From contig CAYSDY010000002.1 in NCBI GenBank assembly GCA_964429995.1, forward strand, positions 1-64,000: a stretch of 64,000 bases of DNA, read 5' to 3'. Below the pieces are notes generated by a model. It made no database searches, was not told the origin of the DNA, and was given only the letters and a program-made list of their open reading frames with translations. The DNA is from UBA583 sp964429995. GTDB lineage: Archaea > Nanobdellota > Nanobdellia > Woesearchaeales > UBA583. This document shows, piece after piece, positions 59,072 to 64,000 of this stretch; positions within the stretch are counted from its first letter, which is position 1, and each line of letters opens with the position of its first letter. Position numbers and translations under genes: made by a program.

Positions 59072-60409
59072 ATGAAAATTATTATAAAACTTTTTTTTTA
59101 TTTTTATTTATTTTTTTTTTGTGTAGATATTGTTCGATCTTACACTTATAGTATTGGAGGTTCTTCTTTTGATGGGATAGGAGTTAGTGCTAATATTGCT
59201 TTTAACAGTAATGGAGGAGATTTTACTGTTGTATCCAATAATTTATTTTTTTATGGTATTACGAATGCATGTGTTATTCCAACTTGTGGATCTTCTGTGG
59301 ATTCTTGTTTTATTTTTGTATTAAATTCAAATTATAGAGATATATTTTGGTATTCTGATATTAGAGAAGATTATATAGGGAACTCTAGAAAATATAAATT
59401 TCCTAATGAACTAAAAAACGAAAACAAATGTTTACTTACATATCAAAACAAAATGTTAAGTTCTAATTTGGAGCCTTTTTCTATATACATAAACTCTCCT
59501 CGTCCAGACACTTATAAAGGCATCACCTACCCACCAGGCAGATACACATTTTCAAACATTGGAAGTGTCATTCCAAATTGGGAGAGCTATTATCTTGCAA
59601 ACTACTATTACATGAAAGCAAACTTAAAATTTGAATTGTTAAATGATGCTGTTGTTGTTTCATCTCAAACAAAACAGATAGTTGCAAAAGATACTCCAAT
59701 TAGTATTGAGAGTGACTTAACAAATTTTATCAATAGCAAAAAAACAGACATAGAAAACCTATTAAAATCAGGAGTTAATCCAGATAAGATAAAAATGAGA
59801 ATAGTAGGAACTCCTACAGATGCAAAATGTCCAGCAGTTGGGATTTTAGAGCAATTTATTGACATTAAAACTGAGGTTGACAAGCTTGTTAAAACACAGG
59901 ATTGTACTATAAGTTATCAAAGTGGAGCAATTATTTCTAATGCAGATGAGGCACTTTACAGCCCATCAGAAATGGATGTTTTGGTTGTAGGAACCTTATT
60001 AAAGCATCATGATAATGGTGAAGAAGAAATTATTAAACATTTTTATCCATCATCAAGCCTTGTTAATACTTATGAGGATTACAATTACATAATTGCTAAA
60101 AAAGTTGCTGTTCCTGTTGATTTAGAAATGCAAATAAGACATGAGTTAGATAGAATGAAGGATGAAAACATAGATTATGGAATTTTTTCAGCAGTAATAA
60201 TAGGAGAACCTATTGATGATGAATGTGTAAAAGGAAAAACAGGTTTTGAGCATGAAATAATCAGCAATTACATAATTCCAAAACCAGAAGAAAAACCAAC
60301 TTATGATGATTATGAACCTTATACAAATCCTATAAACAAGCAAAGATATATTGTTGATGGTGCGTGTGATTCTAAAATTACATTTAATAAGGAACAACAA
60401 AGGATTTAA
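59072..60409 (+). CDS. Surface protein, truncated copy 1 of the duplicated large gene
   Basis: 445 residues: signal peptide (KIIIKLFFYFYLFFFCVDIVRS), a divergent N-terminal ~120 residues, then ~300 residues nearly identical to the 61163 protein (GITYPPGRYTFSNIGSVIPNW to YIVDGACDSKITFNK). It stops at EQQRI, where the 61163 protein continues for at least 500 more residues, so this copy is a 3'-truncated duplicate. It may still be made, as the frame is intact. Short cysteines suggest disulfides. No known domain recognised. Confidence 0.55.
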   Translation: MKIIIKLFFYFYLFFFCVDIVRSYTYSIGGSSFDGIGVSANIAFNSNGGDFTVVSNNLFFYGITNACVIPTCGSSVDSCFIFVLNSNYRDIFWYSDIREDYIGNSRKYKFPNELKNENKCLLTYQNKMLSSNLEPFSIYINSPRPDTYKGITYPPGRYTFSNIGSVIPNWESYYLANYYYMKANLKFELLNDAVVVSSQTKQIVAKDTPISIESDLTNFINSKKTDIENLLKSGVNPDKIKMRIVGTPTDAKCPAVGILEQFIDIKTEVDKLVKTQDCTISYQSGAIISNADEALYSPSEMDVLVVGTLLKHHDNGEEEIIKHFYPSSSLVNTYEDYNYIIAKKVAVPVDLEMQIRHELDRMKDENIDYGIFSAVIIGEPIDDECVKGKTGFEHEIISNYIIPKPEEKPTYDDYEPYTNPINKQRYIVDGACDSKITFNKEQQRI

Positions 60410-60523
60410 TGGTGTATTTGTCAATAAGTAAATAATATCTAATTTTTTTTAAAGTGTTTTATAATGAATTTGGTACTATTGTTGTTTATTTAATATTCCT
60501 AATTTTTCCGATTTTTAGTAATA

Positions 60524-60546
60524 TTTATAAATAAAGAAGTTGTTAC
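60524..60546 (+). promoter_or_regulatory. Promoter with GTTGTTACT element (60553 gene)
   Basis: TTTATAAA at 60524-60531, ATG 25 nt from its centre, GTTGTTACT five nt before the ATG. Same as copy 1 except for the TATA box base. Confidence 0.5.
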
Positions 60547-60552
60547 TGGTGT

Positions 60553-61080
60553 ATGGTACAAAATATGTATAGTAAAACAGTAAAGGGTATTGTTACAGCA
60601 GGAGCATTTGCTCTTGGAGTGTTATATGGTGGCAATTTAGCAGAGGCTAGAGAAGTTTATTTAAAGGCATCTAGTGAAGTTGATAAATTATCTTTAGAAT
60701 ATGTTGTAAAGGCAAATAAAGGGAAAACAATAGTTGGTGCTTTAAATACTCCTTTGCCAGAGGGTAGTTTAGAGAAAGGTTTAGTGATAGTAAAAGCTAA
60801 GCCAGGAGAAGTAGAAAGTTTTAGTAAGAAACTTGAAGGTTTATTGGGTAAAAGTGAAGCTATAGGAGTTCATACAGATATGATGAATGCTTACAGTGGA
60901 GGTAATCCAGATGAAGTAATTTATGTTTTAGGTGGAAAAAGTAATGCTGATGAAAAACCAACTACAAAGTTATATGTTACATTTGAAGAAGAAAAAACAA
61001 CCCTAAAAGAGAAAGGAGGCGGTGAAGGAGGCTCTGGCGGTTCTGGTGGTTCTGGCGGAGGAGATGGAGGCCATTTGTAA
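60553..61080 (+). CDS. Small secreted protein with Gly/Ser-rich tail, copy 2
   Basis: 175 residues, only a handful of substitutions from the 58483 protein (for example LLGKSEA for LLSKSEA, and a tail ending GDGGHL instead of NGGSY). Same signal peptide, mature domain and Gly/Ser tail. Followed after 82 nt by the full-length large surface gene. Two copies with their own promoter suggest dosage or recent diversification rather than decay. Confidence 0.6.
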   Translation: MVQNMYSKTVKGIVTAGAFALGVLYGGNLAEAREVYLKASSEVDKLSLEYVVKANKGKTIVGALNTPLPEGSLEKGLVIVKAKPGEVESFSKKLEGLLGKSEAIGVHTDMMNAYSGGNPDEVIYVLGGKSNADEKPTTKLYVTFEEEKTTLKEKGGGEGGSGGSGGSGGGDGGHL

Positions 61081-61162
61081 TATTTAGTTGGTAAAAAATT
61101 TTTATTTTTACTACCTTAAAATTAAAAACAATATAAATAAAATTGTTTTTTAATATTATTTT

Positions 61163-64000
61163 ATGAGATTTTGTATGTTTGGTTTCTTTTTTTTTGTTTT
61201 GTTGTCATCTTTTGTTTTTTCGTATAGTTATCATAGTACTTCAGTATTTGATTCTGTAATGTTGAAAACAAATTTTGTTAGTGGGAATGCTTTTGTTTCT
61301 ATAGAAGGATCGATGTTTTTATCTGTTAATTCTTTAACTATACCTTCCTGTGAAAATTGGGACAGATGTTTTATATTTTCTTTTACTTCTAATTCTAATG
61401 CTATATTTTGGTATTCTGATATTAGGGAGGATTATGTGGCAAACTTTAGAAAATATAAGTTTCCTAATGAACTAAAAAACGAAAATAGATGTTTACTTAC
61501 ATATCAAAATAACATGATAGGTTCTAATTTAGAATCTTTTTCGTTTTATTTACCTAATTCTGTTCCTGCAAGTAATGGCATCACCTACCCACCAGGCAGA
61601 TACACATTTTCAAACATTGGAAGTGTTATTCCAAATTGGGAGAGTTATTATCTTGAAAACTACTATTACATGAAAGCAGACTTGAAATTTGAATTGTTAA
61701 ATGATGCTGTTGTTGTTTCATCTCAAACAAAACAGATAGTTGCAAAAGATACTCCAATTAGTATTGAGAGTGACTTAACAAATTTTATCAATAGCAAAAA
61801 AACAGACATAGAAAACCTATTAAAATCAGGAGTTAATCCAGATAAGATAAAAATGAGAATAGTAGGAACTCCTACAGATGCAAAATGTCCAGCAGTTGGG
61901 ATTTTAGAGCAATTTATTGACATTAAAACTGAGGTTGACAAGCTTGTTAAAACACAGGATTGTACTATAAGTTATCAAAGTGGAGCAATTATTTCTAATG
62001 CAGATGAGGCACTTTACAGCCCATCAGAAATGGATGTTTTGGTTGTAGGAACCTTATTAAAGCATCATGATAATGGTGAAGAAGAAATTATTAAACATTT
62101 TTATCCATCATCAAGCCTTGTTAATACTTATGAGGATTACAATTACATAATTGCTAAAAAAGTTGCTGTTCCTGTTGATTTAGAAATGCAAATAAGACAT
62201 GAGTTAGATAGAATGAAGGATGAAAACATAGATTATGGAACTTTTTCAGCAGTAATATTAGGAGAACCTATTGATGATGAATGTGTAAATGGGAAAACAG
62301 GTTTTGAGCATGAAATAATTAGCAATTATATAATTCCAAAACCAGAAGAAAAACCAACTTATGGTGATTATGAACCTTATACAAATCCTATAAATAAGCA
62401 AAGATATATTGTTGATGGTGCGTGTGATTCTAAAATTACATTTAATAAAGATCAGCAAAAGATTTATGCAACAAGTGATTATGATTATGTTAAAATTCGT
62501 TTTATAGGAGATAATAATTATAGAAAAACAACAGAAAAGGTTTACTCAATGTCTATTGATGATGATGAGTTTTTTGGTGAATATATTGATGTTGAAGTAT
62601 ATGATTTTAGAATTAAAAGATTTTTGTTTTTCAAAATTGGTCGTGAAATTAAAGCTACATACAAATGTAGACTTAAATATGATGGATATTTCCAGTTTGA
62701 TAAAACAAATGATGTAAACAAGGTTGTTTGTAAGGAAGGAGATGAATTAGAATGTAATTATATAGATGAAAATAAAGATGAAGAACCTATTGCTGTTATT
62801 GATGATTCTGCAAAGATTAATGTTTATCAGAATGGTGCTTTTATAAAGCAGGATAGCATAACTTATAAGGATCTTTTGCTTAAAGGACATAAGGTTAGAA
62901 TGTATCATAGGATTTCTGATGCATCATTGTTTGCAAGTGATACAATGTCAATATTAAAGAGCTTAACTCTTGAAAAGCATTTGACAAAATCTGGTGGCGT
63001 TACAAATGTTAGGGTTAAAATAAAAAATATACCCGTATCTTTAAGGAACAAACTTTATGTTTATCAGATAATATCAAAAAAGGATGTTTTATCTTTTAAC
63101 AGTATAAGATTTATAGATAATTCAGATGGAAAAAGGATGGTTCTTGATAAGGATCCTGTAATTGGTTGGTATTTTGAAGATACTGATTCAGATCTTGAGG
63201 TTGAATATTCTGTTGATGGTGATAATGAGGGTGGGGATCTTATAATTACTACTGAGCCTATATTATTTTTTGAAGGTGATCTTGTTGTAAATTACAGAAA
63301 TGATGATTGTAATCCTGGTGAGGCACAGGTTTTTGAAATTGATTCTTTGGAAAATTCAAACGTATATCTGCCTTTTAGCGGTAGAAATTATAAAATATGT
63401 ATTGCACATGTTACAGATGATCTTATTGCAAATGCAAATGAGCCATTTATAAATATATTTAATTATGCAAATGCTGGCAAGGTTTTTTCTTCTTATTCGC
63501 AAAAAGCTGTAGTTTCTGCAATAAATTCAACTCCTTTATACTGGAGAGTTAAAATTGCAAAGGAAAATCCATTAGGAACTTATACATGCCTTGGTTCTTT
63601 GCTTAATTCCCAAGAAACTCCTTCTACTTTTGGAGATTGTGCATTTAGCGATAACAGGATATGGATAAGTCTTGTTTATGATGTATTTCCACCTGTAAGT
63701 TCTATTAAAATACCATATATTGCACATACTATAAAATTTAAGATAGAATCTTCTGATTTACATTCTGGAGTGCATTCTCAATATGTATGTGTACTTGATG
63801 ATGATAATAATTGTGATTTTAGGCAATATTATGGTGAGGATGTTTTACTTACTTGTCCTGATGAATGGGAATGTAATAAAATAGTACGTTTTTTTGCAAT
63901 TGATAATGAAGGTAACATAGAGGATGTAAAAGAGGAAAATATTACACTTATACAGGAAGGTTCTGCATGTCAGGCTGATTGTACTGCCAAACCTTTTCCT
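61163..64000 (+). CDS. Long surface protein, full-length copy 2 (continues beyond window)
   Basis: Open from the ATG at 61163 to the window end (946 codons, no stop). Signal peptide (FCMFGFFFFVLLSSFVFS), a diverged N-terminus, then the ~300-residue segment shared with the 59072 protein, then new sequence: beta-rich parts and an Ig-like module near the end (VFPPVSSIKIPYIAHTIKFK, followed by YVCVLDDDNNCDF and VRFFAIDNEGNIE). A TATA-like AATATAAATAA lies upstream. Likely a cell-surface adhesin-type protein; function inferred from layout only. 3' end not in the window. Confidence 0.65.
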   Translation, partial: MRFCMFGFFFFVLLSSFVFSYSYHSTSVFDSVMLKTNFVSGNAFVSIEGSMFLSVNSLTIPSCENWDRCFIFSFTSNSNAIFWYSDIREDYVANFRKYKFPNELKNENRCLLTYQNNMIGSNLESFSFYLPNSVPASNGITYPPGRYTFSNIGSVIPNWESYYLENYYYMKADLKFELLNDAVVVSSQTKQIVAKDTPISIESDLTNFINSKKTDIENLLKSGVNPDKIKMRIVGTPTDAKCPAVGILEQFIDIKTEVDKLVKTQDCTISYQSGAIISNADEALYSPSEMDVLVVGTLLKHHDNGEEEIIKHFYPSSSLVNTYEDYNYIIAKKVAVPVDLEMQIRHELDRMKDENIDYGTFSAVILGEPIDDECVNGKTGFEHEIISNYIIPKPEEKPTYGDYEPYTNPINKQRYIVDGACDSKITFNKDQQKIYATSDYDYVKIRFIGDNNYRKTTEKVYSMSIDDDEFFGEYIDVEVYDFRIKRFLFFKIGREIKATYKCRLKYDGYFQFDKTNDVNKVVCKEGDELECNYIDENKDEEPIAVIDDSAKINVYQNGAFIKQDSITYKDLLLKGHKVRMYHRISDASLFASDTMSILKSLTLEKHLTKSGGVTNVRVKIKNIPVSLRNKLYVYQIISKKDVLSFNSIRFIDNSDGKRMVLDKDPVIGWYFEDTDSDLEVEYSVDGDNEGGDLIITTEPILFFEGDLVVNYRNDDCNPGEAQVFEIDSLENSNVYLPFSGRNYKICIAHVTDDLIANANEPFINIFNYANAGKVFSSYSQKAVVSAINSTPLYWRVKIAKENPLGTYTCLGSLLNSQETPSTFGDCAFSDNRIWISLVYDVFPPVSSIKIPYIAHTIKFKIESSDLHSGVHSQYVCVLDDDNNCDFRQYYGEDVLLTCPDEWECNKIVRFFAIDNEGNIEDVKEENITLIQEGSACQADCTAKPFP

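Larger units (their letters stand above)
58441..60408 (+). repeat. Tandem segmental duplication, copy 1
   Basis: Matches 60513-62465. The first ~540 nt (small secreted gene and promoter) and the last ~900 nt are nearly identical to copy 2; a middle stretch (about 58990-59340) is strongly diverged. The copy ends a few bases before the stop of the truncated 59072 gene. Confidence 0.8.
60513..62465 (+). repeat. Tandem segmental duplication, copy 2
   Basis: Second copy of the unit, offset about 2.06-2.07 kb. The right edge is where the 59072 gene ends and the long gene goes on with coding sequence. Confidence 0.8.

Noticed and set aside
1..64000. Reverse transcriptase for a diversity-generating retroelement
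   Set aside because: No frame of suitable size carries an RT core (xADD box) in this window; the lectin-fold genes alone do not prove such a system.
1..64000. CRISPR array
   Set aside because: No regularly spaced 23-40 nt repeats seen, only short AT-rich and coding repeats.

Overview
The window comes from an AT-rich archaeon, most likely a DPANN-type lineage (Woesearchaeota/Pacearchaeota-like; the phylum is inferred, not proven). Evidence: archaeal/eukaryotic-type ribosomal proteins (eS4, eL32, eL19, eS17), aIF1A, a Pno1-like KH protein, archaeal class III prepilins with the ISP(V/I)(V/I)ATALLL N-terminus, and many genes whose ATG lies about 25 nt downstream of a TTTATAAA box with no Shine-Dalgarno, i.e. 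leaderless mRNAs. Genes inside operons instead use GGTGAT-type ribosome sites or a stop codon followed closely by ATG.

Layout. 34-2617 (minus): a GT-C glycosyltransferase and a LamG-like membrane protein. 2801-9147: a 13-gene ribosomal operon, uS17 to uL30, with no S10-cluster genes upstream and no uL15/secY downstream. 9250-11844: a large receptor-like surface protein. 12142-17054: two pilin-anchored formylglycine-generating-enzyme-fold (C-type-lectin-like) proteins surrounding grpE and an Lrp-type regulator; the first lies between 28-bp direct repeats. 17123-20821: eS17, a small conserved protein, enolase and two coiled-coil proteins. 21001-30623: a type IV pilus locus with a major pilin, five pilin-like minor subunits, a secretion ATPase, two TadC/GspF-type membrane proteins, tRNA-Arg(CCT), two paralogous membrane proteins and a lipoprotein. 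31200-34091: KH protein, SufB, SufD. 34045-40176 (minus): four surface proteins. 40311-46992: mixed housekeeping genes (LMW phosphatase, XRE regulator pair, Nudix hydrolase, PUA protein, AI-2E-type permease, aIF1A) and tRNA-Leu(CAA).

47039-64000 is accessory. Small secreted proteins, several sharing a promoter element (GTTGTTACT just before the ATG), sit with a phosphoribosyltransferase-like gene and long surface proteins. This locus is interrupted at about 49875-54440 by an island holding a decayed tyrosine integrase, Shine-Dalgarno-led genes, a zincin-like plus nucleotidyltransferase fusion, and gene remnants. After the island, a secreted-protein pair is duplicated in tandem (about 58441-60408 and 60513-62465): the small gene and the middle of the large gene are nearly identical, while the N-terminus of the large gene has diverged. 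The first large copy is truncated; the second runs off the window end.

The theme is cell-surface display: pili, pilin-anchored lectin-fold domains with dissimilar C-terminal tails, glycosyl transfer, and duplicated secreted proteins. The lectin-fold proteins resemble known targets of diversity-generating retroelements, but no reverse transcriptase is visible here.
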